Origin: Metapseudomonas otitidis
GTDB lineage: Bacteria; Pseudomonadota; Gammaproteobacteria; Pseudomonadales; Pseudomonadaceae
Direction: 5' to 3'
DNA length: 64,000 nucleotides
Assembly (NCBI RefSeq): GCF_900111835.1
Contig: NZ_FOJP01000010.1
Location: 124,001-188,000, forward strand
Part shown: piece after piece, positions 18,776 to 30,526 of the stretch
How positions within the stretch are numbered: position 1 is the stretch's first letter
Layout of the letters: every line of letters starts with the position of its first letter
Program-made: the position numbers and the translations under genes
The notes under the pieces: model-generated
Told to the model about the DNA's origin: nothing
What the model saw: the letters and a program-made list of their open reading frames with translations, nothing else
The model's database searches: none

Positions 18776-21625
18776 TCACAGGCTGGCGATGCGCCCGCGC
18801 TGCTCGGTGAGGTTGGCCAGGGCCTGTTCGGCCTCGGCCAGCTTGGCGCGCTCCTTCTCGAGCACCTCGGCCGGGGCCTTGGCGACGAAGCCTTCGTTGG
18901 CGAGCTTGCCGCCGACGCGCTTGACCTCACCGTCCAGGCGCTGGATTTCCTTGTCCAGGCGCGCCAGTTCGGCGTCCTTGTCGATCAGGCCGGCCATGGG
19001 CACCAGCACCTGCATGTCGCCCACCAGGGCGGTGGCGGACATGGGGGCTTCCTCGCCGCTGGCCAGGACGCGGACGGATTCGAGCTTGGCCAGCTTGTTC
19101 AGCAGGGGCTCGAAGTCGGCCAGGCGGCGCAGGTCTTCGGCATTGGTGTTGGCGACGATGATGTCGATGCGCTTGGCCATGGAGATCTTCATCTCGCCAC
19201 GGATCTGGCGCACGCCGAGCATCAGGGTTTTCACCCATTCGATGTCGCCTTCGGCAGCGGCGTCGATGCGGCTTTCGTTGGCCACCGGCCAGGGCTGCAG
19301 CATGAGGGTGTCGCCGCTGACGCCGGCCTGGCCCTTGATGCGCTGCCAGATCTCTTCGGTGATGAAGGGCATGAACGGGTGGGCCAGGCGCAGGATGACC
19401 TCCAGCACGCGCACCAGGGTGCGGCGGGTGCCGCGCTGGCGCTCGATGGGGGCGTTCTCGTCCCAGAGCACGGGTTTGACCAGTTCGAGGTACCAGGCGC
19501 AGTACTCGTCCCAGACGAACTCGTAGAGGGCCTGGGCGGCCAGGTCGAAGCGGAAGGCGTCGAGCTGGCGGGTGACTTCGGCTTCGGTGCGCTGCAGCTG
19601 GCTGATGATCCAGCGGTCGACGGAGGAGAGGTCGACGGCTTCGCCGTTGACGCCGGTGTCCTGGCCATCGGTGTTCTCGATGACGAAGTTGGCGGCGTTC
19701 CACAGCTTGTTGCAGAAGTTGCGGTAGCCCTCGACGCGGCCCATGTCGAACTTGATGTCGCGGCCGGTGGAGGCCAGCGAGCAGAAGGTGAAGCGCAGCG
19801 CGTCGGTGCCGAAGCTGTTGATGCCGTCGGGGAACTCGATGCGGGTCTGCTTGGCGATCTTCTCGGCGAGCTTGGGCTGCATCATGCCGCTGGTGCGTTT
19901 CTCCAGCAGGGCGTCGAGGGTGATGCCGTCGACGATGTCCAGCGGGTCGAGGACGTTGCCCTTGGACTTGGACATCTTCTGACCCTGGCCGTCGCGCACC
20001 AGGCCGTGGACGTAGACGGTCTTGAACGGAACCTGCGGGGTGCCGTCCTCGTTCTTCACCAGGTGCATGGTCAGCATGATCATGCGGGCGACCCAGAAGA
20101 AGATGATGTCGAAGCCGGTGACCAGGACGTCGGTGGGGTGGAAAGTCTTGAGGAACTCGGTCTGTTCCGGCCAGCCGAGGGTGGAGAAGGTCCACAGGCC
20201 GGAGCTGAACCAGGTGTCGAGGACATCTTCGTCCTGGCGCAGCGGCTGGTCGCCGAGGTTGTGCTTGGCGCGGACTTCGGCCTCGTTGCGGCCGACGTAG
20301 ACGTTGCCGGCCTCGTCGTACCAGGCGGGGATACGGTGGCCCCACCAGAGCTGGCGGCTGATGCACCAGTCCTGGATGTCACGCATCCAGGAGAAGTACA
20401 TGTTCTCGTACTGCTTGGGCACGAACTGGATGCGGCCATCTTCCACGGCGGCGATGGCCGGTTCGGCCAGGGGCTTGGTGGAGACGTACCACTGATCGGT
20501 CAGCCAGGGTTCGATGACGGTACCGGAACGGTCGCCCTTGGGCACCTTGAGGGCGTGGTCTTCGATCTTCTCCAGCAGGCCGAGCTGTTCGAAGGCGGCG
20601 ACGATCTGCTTGCGTGCTTCGAAGCGGTCGAGGCCGGCGAACTGGGCCGGGAGGGTGGCGTCGAGGCTGTCGTTGACGCTGCCGTCGAGGTTGAACACCT
20701 GGGCGGTGGCGAGCACGGCGGCGTTCTTGTCGAAGATGTTGATCAGCGGCAGGTCGTGGCGCTTGCCGACTTCGTAGTCGTTGAAGTCGTGGGCGGGGGT
20801 GATCTTGACGCAGCCGGTGCCGAACTCGGGGTCGCAGTATTCGTCGGCGACGATGGGGATGCGACGGCCGACCAGGGGCAGTTCGACGAAGCTGCCGATC
20901 AGGGCCTTGTAGCGTTCGTCTTCCGGGTGCACGGCGACGGCGCTGTCACCCAGCATGGTTTCCGGGCGGGTGGTGGCGACGATCAGGTAGCCGTTGCCTT
21001 CGGCGGTCTTCTTGCCGTCGGCCAGGGGGTAGCGCAGGTTCCACAGGTGGCCTTTCTCGTCGTGGTTCTCCACTTCGAGGTCGGAGATGGCGGTGTGGAA
21101 CTTGGTGTCCCAGTTGACCAGGCGCTTGCCGCGGTAGATCAGGCCGTCTTCGTGCAGGCGCACGAAGGCTTCCTTGACCGCTTCGGAGAGGCCGTCGTCC
21201 ATGGTGAAGCGCTCGCGCGACCAGTCGACGGAGGAGCCGAGGCGGCGGATCTGGCGGGTGATGGTGCCGCCGGACTGCTCCTTCCACTCCCAGACCTTGT
21301 CGAGGAACTGCTCGCGGCCGAGGTCATGGCGGCTGATGCCCTGGGCGGCCAGTTGGCGCTCCACCACCATCTGGGTGGCGATGCCGGCGTGGTCGGTGCC
21401 GGGCTGCCACAGTGTGTTGCGGCCCTGCATGCGGCGGAAGCGGATCAGCGCATCCATGATCGCGTTGTTGAAGCCGTGGCCCATGTGCAGGCTGCCGGTG
21501 ACGTTCGGCGGCGGGATCATGATGGTGTAGGGCTCGCCGGAACCTTGCGGGGCGAAGTAGTTGTTCTTCTCCCAGGTCTGGTACCAGGAAGTTTCGATGG
21601 CGTGGGGCTGGTAGGTCTTGTCCAT
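18776..21625 (-). CDS. valS: Valyl-tRNA synthetase
   Basis: 949 residues, full length for class Ia ValRS. The N-terminus M-D-K-T-Y-Q-P leads into the HIGH-type motif H-M-G-H (residues 47-50). The CP1 editing domain follows ([10 protein letters not shown]). The catalytic K-M-S-K-S-K-G-N is in the second half, then an anticodon-binding helical domain and the C-terminal coiled coil ([11 protein letters not shown]). It charges tRNA-Val and hydrolyses mischarged Thr. The start at 21625 was chosen over an upstream in-frame ATG because that extension crosses the predicted promoter at 21669-21697. Confidence 0.98.
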   Translation of the reverse strand: MDKTYQPHAIETSWYQTWEKNNYFAPQGSGEPYTIMIPPPNVTGSLHMGHGFNNAIMDALIRFRRMQGRNTLWQPGTDHAGIATQMVVERQLAAQGISRHDLGREQFLDKVWEWKEQSGGTITRQIRRLGSSVDWSRERFTMDDGLSEAVKEAFVRLHEDGLIYRGKRLVNWDTKFHTAISDLEVENHDEKGHLWNLRYPLADGKKTAEGNGYLIVATTRPETMLGDSAVAVHPEDERYKALIGSFVELPLVGRRIPIVADEYCDPEFGTGCVKITPAHDFNDYEVGKRHDLPLINIFDKNAAVLATAQVFNLDGSVNDSLDATLPAQFAGLDRFEARKQIVAAFEQLGLLEKIEDHALKVPKGDRSGTVIEPWLTDQWYVSTKPLAEPAIAAVEDGRIQFVPKQYENMYFSWMRDIQDWCISRQLWWGHRIPAWYDEAGNVYVGRNEAEVRAKHNLGDQPLRQDEDVLDTWFSSGLWTFSTLGWPEQTEFLKTFHPTDVLVTGFDIIFFWVARMIMLTMHLVKNEDGTPQVPFKTVYVHGLVRDGQGQKMSKSKGNVLDPLDIVDGITLDALLEKRTSGMMQPKLAEKIAKQTRIEFPDGINSFGTDALRFTFCSLASTGRDIKFDMGRVEGYRNFCNKLWNAANFVIENTDGQDTGVNGEAVDLSSVDRWIISQLQRTEAEVTRQLDAFRFDLAAQALYEFVWDEYCAWYLELVKPVLWDENAPIERQRGTRRTLVRVLEVILRLAHPFMPFITEEIWQRIKGQAGVSGDTLMLQPWPVANESRIDAAAEGDIEWVKTLMLGVRQIRGEMKISMAKRIDIIVANTNAEDLRRLADFEPLLNKLAKLESVRVLASGEEAPMSATALVGDMQVLVPMAGLIDKDAELARLDKEIQRLDGEVKRVGGKLANEGFVAKAPAEVLEKERAKLAEAEQALANLTEQRGRIASL

Positions 21626-21668
21626 GTGTGCGGCGGGACCGTGTCGGCAACTGATCGGAAAGCCGCCG

Positions 21669-21697
21669 AGTATAACGGGCAAAACCCAGGCGGCCAA
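21669..21697 (-). promoter_or_regulatory. Sigma-70 promoter of valS
   Basis: Minus strand TTGGCC, a 17-bp spacer, then TATACT, followed by a GC-rich discriminator. A transcript would begin about 37 bases before the valS ATG. Only the element match is seen. Confidence 0.6.
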
Positions 21698-21715
21698 AGG
21701 CCGCTAAGCAGGCGG

Positions 21716-22219
21716 TCAGCTGCGTCGCGGCAGTTGGGGAAGCAGGCGGGCGAGGCGGGCGTTGAGGCGGCGCTTGAGCTCGGCTTCGATCTGCGGGACG
21801 AAGTCGTCGATGACGTCCTGCAGGATCAGTTGGGCGGCGGCGCGCAGCTCGCCGTCCAGGCGATCGAGCTGGGTTTGCGTGGCGGCTTCGATGCCGGCGC
21901 GCACGGAGGGCTGGGCGGCACTGGGCGCCGGGACGACGGGCGGTACGGGGGCGGCGGCCTTCACGGGAGCGGGCGTCGGTGCGGGTGCCGGGCGCGGGGC
22001 TGCGGGCGTCGCCGGCTGGGCGGCCTGGGGTGCGGGTGCGGGGCTGAGGCTGAACGGCGGCGGTTCGACGATCTCGGACAGCAGGGGGATGCTGGCAGGG
22101 TCCACCGATTCGGTGAGCAGGGGCGGCTCGCTGCTGGTGTGTTCATCGAGCAGGGCGCGGATGGACTCGAGGTCGTCCAGCAGGTGGGCCGGGCGGGGAG
22201 GCTGGCTGGGGTTGTCCAT
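21716..22219 (-). CDS. Proline/alanine-rich hypothetical protein between holC and valS
   Basis: 167 residues. An acidic N-terminus (L-L-D-D-L-E-S-I-R-A-L-L-D) is followed by a Pro/Ala-rich linker over residues ~55-105. A C-terminal helical segment (L-I-L-Q-D-V-I-D-D-F-V-P-Q-I-E) ends in basic L-K-R-R-L-N-A-R-L-A-R-L-L-P-Q-L. There is no signal peptide and no catalytic motif. A homologous gene sits in the same place in other Pseudomonas genomes, between holC and valS. The 8-bp gap after holC suggests translation from the same mRNA. The layout of two short conserved ends joined by a linker fits an adaptor, but the function is unknown. Confidence 0.8.
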   Translation of the reverse strand: MDNPSQPPRPAHLLDDLESIRALLDEHTSSEPPLLTESVDPASIPLLSEIVEPPPFSLSPAPAPQAAQPATPAAPRPAPAPTPAPVKAAAPVPPVVPAPSAAQPSVRAGIEAATQTQLDRLDGELRAAAQLILQDVIDDFVPQIEAELKRRLNARLARLLPQLPRRS

Positions 22220-22227
22220 GGTGCGGC

Positions 22228-22647
22228 TCAGAGTTCGACTCGTTTGGGATCATAGCCCCGCTGCCGGTAGGTGCGGAAATTCTCCCGGCAGGCGGCAAGC
22301 AGGTCCGGCTCCTGGTTGACGATCTCGATGACCCGGCTGAAGTGGCCGAGGTGAGGCGAGAGGGTCGGGTCGAGGTTGATCAGCAGGCCCTGGCTGGCGC
22401 CGGGCTGCTGGTCCCGGCCGATGACCACCGGGGCGTGCGGATCTTCCCCGTGCTGGGCGTGGGGGATGAAGGTCTCGGCGCGGAACTGCCAGAGCAGTTC
22501 GTCCAGGGCCTGGCCCTGGGCGTCGTCTGCGCAGCGGACGAACACCGGCATGCCGTGGCGCCAGGCCTTGCCGGCCAGCTGGCAGGCGGCGCGCAGGCGG
22601 TCTGCCGGGGTACTGGTGGACAGGACGTAGAACTCGACGCGGGTCAT
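22228..22647 (-). CDS. holC: DNA polymerase III chi subunit
   Basis: 139 residues. The N-terminus T-R-V-E-F-Y-V-L and the pattern A-C-Q-L-A-G-K-A-W-R, D-E-L-L-W-Q-F, F-I-P-H and N-L-D match HolC. Chi links the clamp loader (through psi) to SSB at the replication fork. The pepA-holC-valS order is common in gamma-proteobacteria. The 57-bp gap to pepA suggests one transcript. Confidence 0.93.
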   Translation of the reverse strand: MTRVEFYVLSTSTPADRLRAACQLAGKAWRHGMPVFVRCADDAQGQALDELLWQFRAETFIPHAQHGEDPHAPVVIGRDQQPGASQGLLINLDPTLSPHLGHFSRVIEIVNQEPDLLAACRENFRTYRQRGYDPKRVEL

Positions 22648-22704
22648 TTCGGTGTTCCTGGAAAGAGGCCCGGCGCCTGGGGCGCCGGGAGGTGTCGCAG
22701 TGGA

Positions 22705-24282
<1,578 letters not shown>

Positions 24283-24330
24283 CTAGTTTGAGCGTAGCCG
24301 CCTGAGCCTGACAACCCTGGAGTGTCTGGT

Positions 24331-25449
24331 TTGATCGTCTTCCGTTACCTGTCCCGCGAAGTCCTGGTGACCCTCAGCGCGGTGAGCGCCGTGTTGCTGG
24401 TGATCATCATGAGCGGTCGATTCATCAAGTACCTGGCCCAGGCGGCGCAGGGTGCCCTGGACCCTGGCGTGCTGTTCCTGATCATGGGCTACCGCATACC
24501 GGGCTTCCTTCAGCTGATCCTGCCGCTTGGCCTGTTCCTCGGCTTCCTGCTGGCCTACGGTCGGCTGTACCTGGACAGCGAGATGACGGTGCTTTCCGCC
24601 ACTGGCATGAGTCAGCAGCGCCTGATGGCGTACAGCCTGGCGCCGGCGACGCTGGTCGCACTGATGGTGGCCTGGCTGAGCCTGGGCCTGGCGCCCCAGG
24701 GCGTGACGGCGGTGGGCCGCATCCTCAACCAGCAGGACGCGCTGACCGAGTTCGACACCCTGGTGCCGGGGCGCTTCCAGACCCTGAAGAATGGCAACCG
24801 GGTGACCTACACCGAGAGCCTGTCGGCGGACCGTGGCGAGCTGGGCGGGGTGTTCATCTCCGAGAAGCGCCTGTCCCAGGACAACAAGGAGCAGGGCATC
24901 GGGGTGCTGGTGGCTGAGAGCGGGCGCCAGGTCATCCATGAGGATGGCAGTCGTTACCTGATCCTGGAGAACGGCTACCGCTACGACGGTAATCCGGGCA
25001 AGGCCGACTACCGGGCCATCAAGTACGGGACCTACGGCATCCTCCTGCCGAAGCCGGAGATCAGTGCCGAGATCGGCGAGCGCGAGGCGATCCCGACCCG
25101 CGACCTGCTGGGCAGCGACAACCCGCGCTACCAGGCCGAGCTGCAGTGGCGCCTGTCCATCCCGGTGCTGGTATTCGTGGTGACCCTGCTGGCGGTGCCG
25201 CTGTCGCGGGTGAATCCGCGCCAGGGGCGCTTCCTCAAGCTGCTGCCGGCGATCCTTCTTTATATGGCTTACCTGTCGATGCTGATCGCCGCCCGTGGCC
25301 AGCTCGACAAGGGCAAGATCCCGATGGCCCTCGGCTTGTGGTGGGTGCATGGCATCTTCCTGAGTGTGGGTCTGCTGTTGCTTTACTGGGAACCGCTCCG
25401 CCTGAAGTGGGCTGCCCGTCGTTCCGCTCGTGAGGTGGCCCATGGCTAA
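24331..25449 (+). CDS. lptF: LPS export permease LptF
   Basis: 372 residues if translation starts at TTG 24331 (giving M-I-V-F-R-Y-L). A CTGGAG ribosome-binding site lies 8 bases upstream; the GTG at 24322 overlaps that site and is less likely. There are three hydrophobic helices in the first ~110 residues, a periplasmic beta-jellyroll, then three C-terminal helices (L-V-F-V-V-T-L-L-A-V-P-L). LptF and LptG form the inner-membrane part of the LptB2FG ABC transporter that extracts lipopolysaccharide. Its stop overlaps the lptG start by 8 bases. Confidence 0.95.
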   Translation: MIVFRYLSREVLVTLSAVSAVLLVIIMSGRFIKYLAQAAQGALDPGVLFLIMGYRIPGFLQLILPLGLFLGFLLAYGRLYLDSEMTVLSATGMSQQRLMAYSLAPATLVALMVAWLSLGLAPQGVTAVGRILNQQDALTEFDTLVPGRFQTLKNGNRVTYTESLSADRGELGGVFISEKRLSQDNKEQGIGVLVAESGRQVIHEDGSRYLILENGYRYDGNPGKADYRAIKYGTYGILLPKPEISAEIGEREAIPTRDLLGSDNPRYQAELQWRLSIPVLVFVVTLLAVPLSRVNPRQGRFLKLLPAILLYMAYLSMLIAARGQLDKGKIPMALGLWWVHGIFLSVGLLLLYWEPLRLKWAARRSAREVAHG

Positions 25450-26503
25450 GCTGGACAGGTACATCGGTACCAGCGTGTTCTTCGGCATCCTGGCGGTGCT
25501 GGGTGTGATCGTCAGCCTGGCGCTGCTGTTCGCCTTCATCGATGAGTTGGGCGACATCCAGGGCAGCTACACCCTGATGGACGCCATCTGCTACGTGCTG
25601 CTCACCGCGCCGCGCCGCGCCTACGAGATGCTGCCCATGGCGGCGCTGATCGGCAGCCTGATCGGGCTCGGCACCCTGGCCAGCAGCAGTGAGCTGACCA
25701 TCATGCGGGCGGCCGGTGTTTCCATCGGCCGTATCGTCTGGGCAGTGATGAAGCCGCTGCTGGTACTGATGCTGGCGGGCATCCTGCTGGGCGAGTACGT
25801 GGCGCCCTGGAGCGAGAACCTGGCCCAGGCCAACCGCGCCCTGGCGCAGGGCGGCGGCGAGGCCCAGACCTCCAAGCGCGGCCTGTGGCACCGCCAGGGC
25901 AACGAGTTCGTGCACATCAACGCCGTGCAGCCCAATGGCGTGCTCTATGGCGTGACCCGCTATGAGTTCGACGGTGAGCGGCACATGCAGGCCGCCAGCT
26001 TCGCCCGGCGTGCGTTGTACCAGGGCGATCACTGGCAGTTAGAGGAGGTGACCACCACGCACTTCCGTGGCGACCACACCGAGGTGGTAGAGGCGGGCAG
26101 CGAGCGCTGGGACATCCAGCTCAACCCGCAGCTGCTCAGTACGGTGGTGATGGAGCCCGAGGCGCTGTCCATCAGTGGCCTGTGGAGCTATGTGCACTAC
26201 CTGGCGGAGCAGGGGCTGAACAACAGTCGCTACTGGCTGGCCTTCTGGACCAAGCTGCTGCAGCCATTGGTGACGGGGGCGCTGGTGCTGATGGCGATTT
26301 CGTTTATCTTCGGGCCGCTGCGTTCGGTGACCCTGGGGCAGCGCATCTTCACCGGTGTGGTCATCGGTTTCGTGGTGCGTATCAGCCAGGACCTGCTGGG
26401 ACCGTCGAGCCTGGTGTTCGGCTTTCCGCCGTTCCTGGCGGTGCTGATTCCTGCGGGTATCTGTGCGTTGGCAGGTGTCTGGTTGTTGCGCCGGGCTGGC
26501 TGA
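25442..26503 (+). CDS. lptG: LPS export permease LptG
   Basis: 353 residues. It starts at M-A-K-L-D-R-Y-I, within the last codons of lptF (ATGGCTAA overlap), which implies translational coupling. It has the same 3 + jellyroll + 3 helix layout as LptF, with conserved F-I-D-E-L-G-D-I near helix 1 and F-G-P-L-R-S-V-T-L-G-Q in the C-terminal part. It partners LptF in LPS extraction. The transcript ends at a strong bidirectional terminator. Confidence 0.96.
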   Translation: MAKLDRYIGTSVFFGILAVLGVIVSLALLFAFIDELGDIQGSYTLMDAICYVLLTAPRRAYEMLPMAALIGSLIGLGTLASSSELTIMRAAGVSIGRIVWAVMKPLLVLMLAGILLGEYVAPWSENLAQANRALAQGGGEAQTSKRGLWHRQGNEFVHINAVQPNGVLYGVTRYEFDGERHMQAASFARRALYQGDHWQLEEVTTTHFRGDHTEVVEAGSERWDIQLNPQLLSTVVMEPEALSISGLWSYVHYLAEQGLNNSRYWLAFWTKLLQPLVTGALVLMAISFIFGPLRSVTLGQRIFTGVVIGFVVRISQDLLGPSSLVFGFPPFLAVLIPAGICALAGVWLLRRAG

Positions 26504-26517
26504 TCAGATCGCTCATG

Positions 26518-26544
26518 AAAAAGCCGGCTTCGAGCCGGCTTTTT
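26518..26544. terminator. Bidirectional terminator, lptG / RDD gene
   Basis: AAAAAGCCGGCT-TCG-AGCCGGCTTTTT is a perfect 12-bp inverted repeat with A and T tracts on both sides, between the convergent genes. Confidence 0.92.
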
Positions 26545-26552
26545 CGTGTTCG

Positions 26553-27050
26553 CTATTTCTTGTGAGCGCTCTTGGGAAGTTGCACCACGATGCTCTCCGA
26601 GTAGCGGTCGTGCCAGGTGCGTTTGTCCTTGTCCCAGAGCATCCACAGGAAGCCGAGGCCGAAGCAGAGCCAGGAACCCATGGCGACCACGAAGCGCAGC
26701 AGGGCCTGCCACAGGCTGACTGCCGAGCCGTCGCGATTCTGGATGCGCACACCCCATACCTGCATACCGAGGGTCTGGCCGTTGTGGGTCCAGAACTTGG
26801 CGAAGAAGGCGAACAGGCTGAAGAGCAGCACGGTGGACAGGACCGGGTCATGGGCCAGCAAGCCCTGCTCGGCCATTTCCCGCAGGCGCTCGCCGCCGTA
26901 GATCGAACGCAGGATGACCTGCTGGTAGAAGAGGGTGACCACCATCAGCAGGGCGACGCTTAGGAGGAAGTCATAGAAGATGGCGGCGAAGCGGCGAACG
27001 GCCCCGGCTGTGGGGAACTCGCCTTCCGGGCGCAGGATGTGTTTCGGCAT
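26553..27050 (-). CDS. RDD-family membrane protein
   Basis: 165 residues. The start M-P-K-H-I-L-R was chosen because the upstream extension crosses the csp terminator. The RDD hallmarks are present: R-R-F-A-A-I-F-Y-D in the first helix, a second pair of hydrophobic segments (V-L-L-F-S-L-F-A-F), and T-L-G-M-Q-V-W-G-V-R before a third helix. The predicted topology is three to four membrane segments. Some RDD proteins affect ion exchange, but no function can be assigned here. The C-terminus ends in K-K. Confidence 0.85.
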   Translation of the reverse strand: MPKHILRPEGEFPTAGAVRRFAAIFYDFLLSVALLMVVTLFYQQVILRSIYGGERLREMAEQGLLAHDPVLSTVLLFSLFAFFAKFWTHNGQTLGMQVWGVRIQNRDGSAVSLWQALLRFVVAMGSWLCFGLGFLWMLWDKDKRTWHDRYSESIVVQLPKSAHKK

Positions 27051-27111
27051 GGAGGGCCCTTGTGACGTGTGAAGACGCCGCATTCTAAGGGCAGGCACTG
27101 AAACGCGGGCA

Positions 27112-27142
27112 TAAAAAAACCCCTGATGAAACATCAGGGGTT
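27112..27142 (-). terminator. Terminator of the cold-shock gene
   Basis: On the minus strand AACCCCTGATG pairs with CATCAGGGGTT across a 3-base loop and is followed by TTTTT, 14 bases after the csp stop. Confidence 0.9.
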
Positions 27143-27155
27143 CTCTTGCAGCGAC

Positions 27156-27368
27156 TTAGGCCAGGACTTGGACTTTGTCAGCTTGCATGCCTTTCTGGCC
27201 TTGGACGGCTTCGAAGGTGACCTTCTGGCCTTCCTTCAGGCTGCGGAAGCCGCTGCCTTCGATGGCGCGGAAGTGTACGAACAGATCCGGACCGCTCTCG
27301 GGGGTGATGAAGCCAAAGCCCTTCTCGTCGTTGAACCACTTAACGGTGCCGGTTTGACGATTCGACAT
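27156..27368 (-). CDS. CspA-family cold-shock protein
   Basis: 70 residues, a single cold-shock domain. RNP1 K-G-F-G-F-I and RNP2 L-F-V-H-F are intact, and the N-terminal G-T-V-K-W-F-N is canonical. It binds single-stranded RNA and DNA. An AAGGA ribosome-binding site lies upstream of the ATG. Which of the several Pseudomonas Csp paralogues this is cannot be settled. Confidence 0.95.
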   Translation of the reverse strand: MSNRQTGTVKWFNDEKGFGFITPESGPDLFVHFRAIEGSGFRSLKEGQKVTFEAVQGQKGMQADKVQVLA

Positions 27369-27695
27369 GTCTCAATTTCCTTGGAACTGGAGTTGATTTT
27401 CAGCCTCTGCCCGACATTGGGCCGAGGGCTAGGAACTGGTTGCAAAGAGTAAGAGAAGTCGAGCGGGATGTAGCGGATCTGTCGGATCTACTGCATCAGG
27501 TCACGATTCAACAGCGACCCATGCAAACACAGTGCGTGACACTCTACGCTAACTGTCCGGGGCTGCCAATCCCCCGTGCGGGCGAGTTTCGACGCGGCAT
27601 GTGCGCAAGCGACGACATGTCGTTCTGGGAACGCTGAACAGCGCAGACAAGGACGAATTGATACGAGGGGAGGTGGTCTTGCGACCTAAGGATCG
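27369..27695. other. Gap between cold-shock gene and tRNA-Leu
   Basis: 327 bp with no convincing gene. It must contain the 5' untranslated region and promoter of the minus-strand csp gene and the 3' end of the tRNA-Leu transcript. I see no clear -35/-10 pair and no T-tailed hairpin. A CGCTG/CAGCG hairpin near 27635 has no T run after it. Long csp leaders are common in this family, which may account for much of the space. Confidence 0.5.
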
Positions 27696-27781
27696 TGGTG
27701 CCCCGGGAGAGACTCGAACTCTCACTCTGTCGCCAGAAACGGATTTTGAATCCGCCGCGTCTACCATTCCGCCACCGAGGC
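27696..27781 (-). tRNA. tRNA-Leu (anticodon CAA)
   Basis: 86 nt including an encoded CCA. The acceptor stem GCCTCGG pairs with CCGGGGC (one T-G pair). The anticodon loop TTCAAAA gives CAA, reading TTG codons. A long variable arm and the T-loop GTTCGAGTC are present, which fits a class II tRNA-Leu. It lies beside queA as in other Pseudomonas. Confidence 0.96.
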
Positions 27782-27794
27782 ACGATGGCGGCGC

Positions 27795-27823
27795 AGTATA
27801 GGGAGGGCGCCTGGGGCGGTCAA
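27795..27823 (-). promoter_or_regulatory. Promoter of tRNA-Leu
   Basis: Minus strand TTGACC, a 17-bp spacer, then TATACT, followed by a GC-rich discriminator. The predicted start is about 7 bases before the mature tRNA. Confidence 0.75.
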
Positions 27824-27833
27824 TCCGCCTGCG

Positions 27834-27862
27834 TGGTCAGATTTGCGTAATTCCGCTACTAT
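27834..27862 (+). promoter_or_regulatory. Possible promoter of queA
   Basis: TGGTCA, a 17-bp spacer, then TACTAT, followed by TCGCGCCC. It is divergent from and about 10 bp away from the tRNA-Leu promoter. The -35 match is 4 of 6. Confidence 0.45.
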
Positions 27863-27887
27863 TCGCGCCCCTGTGAGACGACCCACC

Positions 27888-30067
<2,180 letters not shown>

Positions 30068-30124
30068 TAACGCCGCATTTTTCCAAGCCGAACACTTTTC
30101 AAATTTCCGCAACAGGAGTGCTAC

Positions 30125-30466
30125 ATGAGCTTTCTGATCCCCGCCGCCTACGCCGACGCAGCCGCTCCGGCCGCCGCCGCAGGTCCTGCCGGCACCGGCT
30201 TCGAGTGGGTTTTCCTGATCGGTTTCCTGGTCATCTTCTACCTGATGATCTGGCGTCCCCAGTCCAAGCGCGCCAAGGAGCACAAGAACCTGCTCTCCGG
30301 CCTGCAGAAAGGTGACGAAGTGGTCACCTCCGGCGGCATCGCCGGCAAGGTGGTCAAGGTGTCCGATGACTTCGTGGTCATCGAGGTGTCCGACACCGTC
30401 GAGCTGAAGATCCAGAAGGTCGCTATCGCCGCGACTCTGCCGAAAGGCACGCTGAAAGCCATCTAA
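30125..30466 (+). CDS. yajC: Sec translocon accessory subunit YajC
   Basis: 113 residues. An Ala-rich N-terminus, one membrane helix (F-L-I-G-F-L-V-I-F-Y-L-M-I-W), then the YajC signature R-P-Q-x-K-R-x-K-E-H and a small cytoplasmic domain with G-D-E-V-V-T-S-G-G-I. An AGGAG ribosome-binding site precedes the start. It associates with SecDF and the SecYEG translocon and is the first gene of yajC-secD-secF. Confidence 0.96.
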   Translation: MSFLIPAAYADAAAPAAAAGPAGTGFEWVFLIGFLVIFYLMIWRPQSKRAKEHKNLLSGLQKGDEVVTSGGIAGKVVKVSDDFVVIEVSDTVELKIQKVAIAATLPKGTLKAI

Positions 30467-30486
30467 CGAATCATCTTCACCATTCA

Positions 30487-30507
30487 CGGGGCGCCTTGGG
30501 CGCCCCG
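30487..30507. other. Perfect hairpin between yajC and secD
   Basis: CGGGGCGCC-TTG-GGCGCCCCG is a 9-bp perfect stem with a 3-base loop, 20 bases upstream of the secD ATG. No T tract follows, so it is more likely an mRNA stability or translation element than a terminator. Confidence 0.6.
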
Positions 30508-30526
30508 CGTCATAACGGGCGGTGTC

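Noticed and set aside
19379-22255. A 958-codon open frame on the plus strand antisense to valS and holC
   Set aside because: It results from high GC at third positions of valS. Its translation is low-complexity Gly/Val/Ala-rich without motifs, while the minus strand encodes a complete ValRS.
27440-27637. Short open frame in the csp/tRNA-Leu gap
   Set aside because: No ribosome-binding site or recognisable domain; the codon pattern is not Pseudomonas-like.
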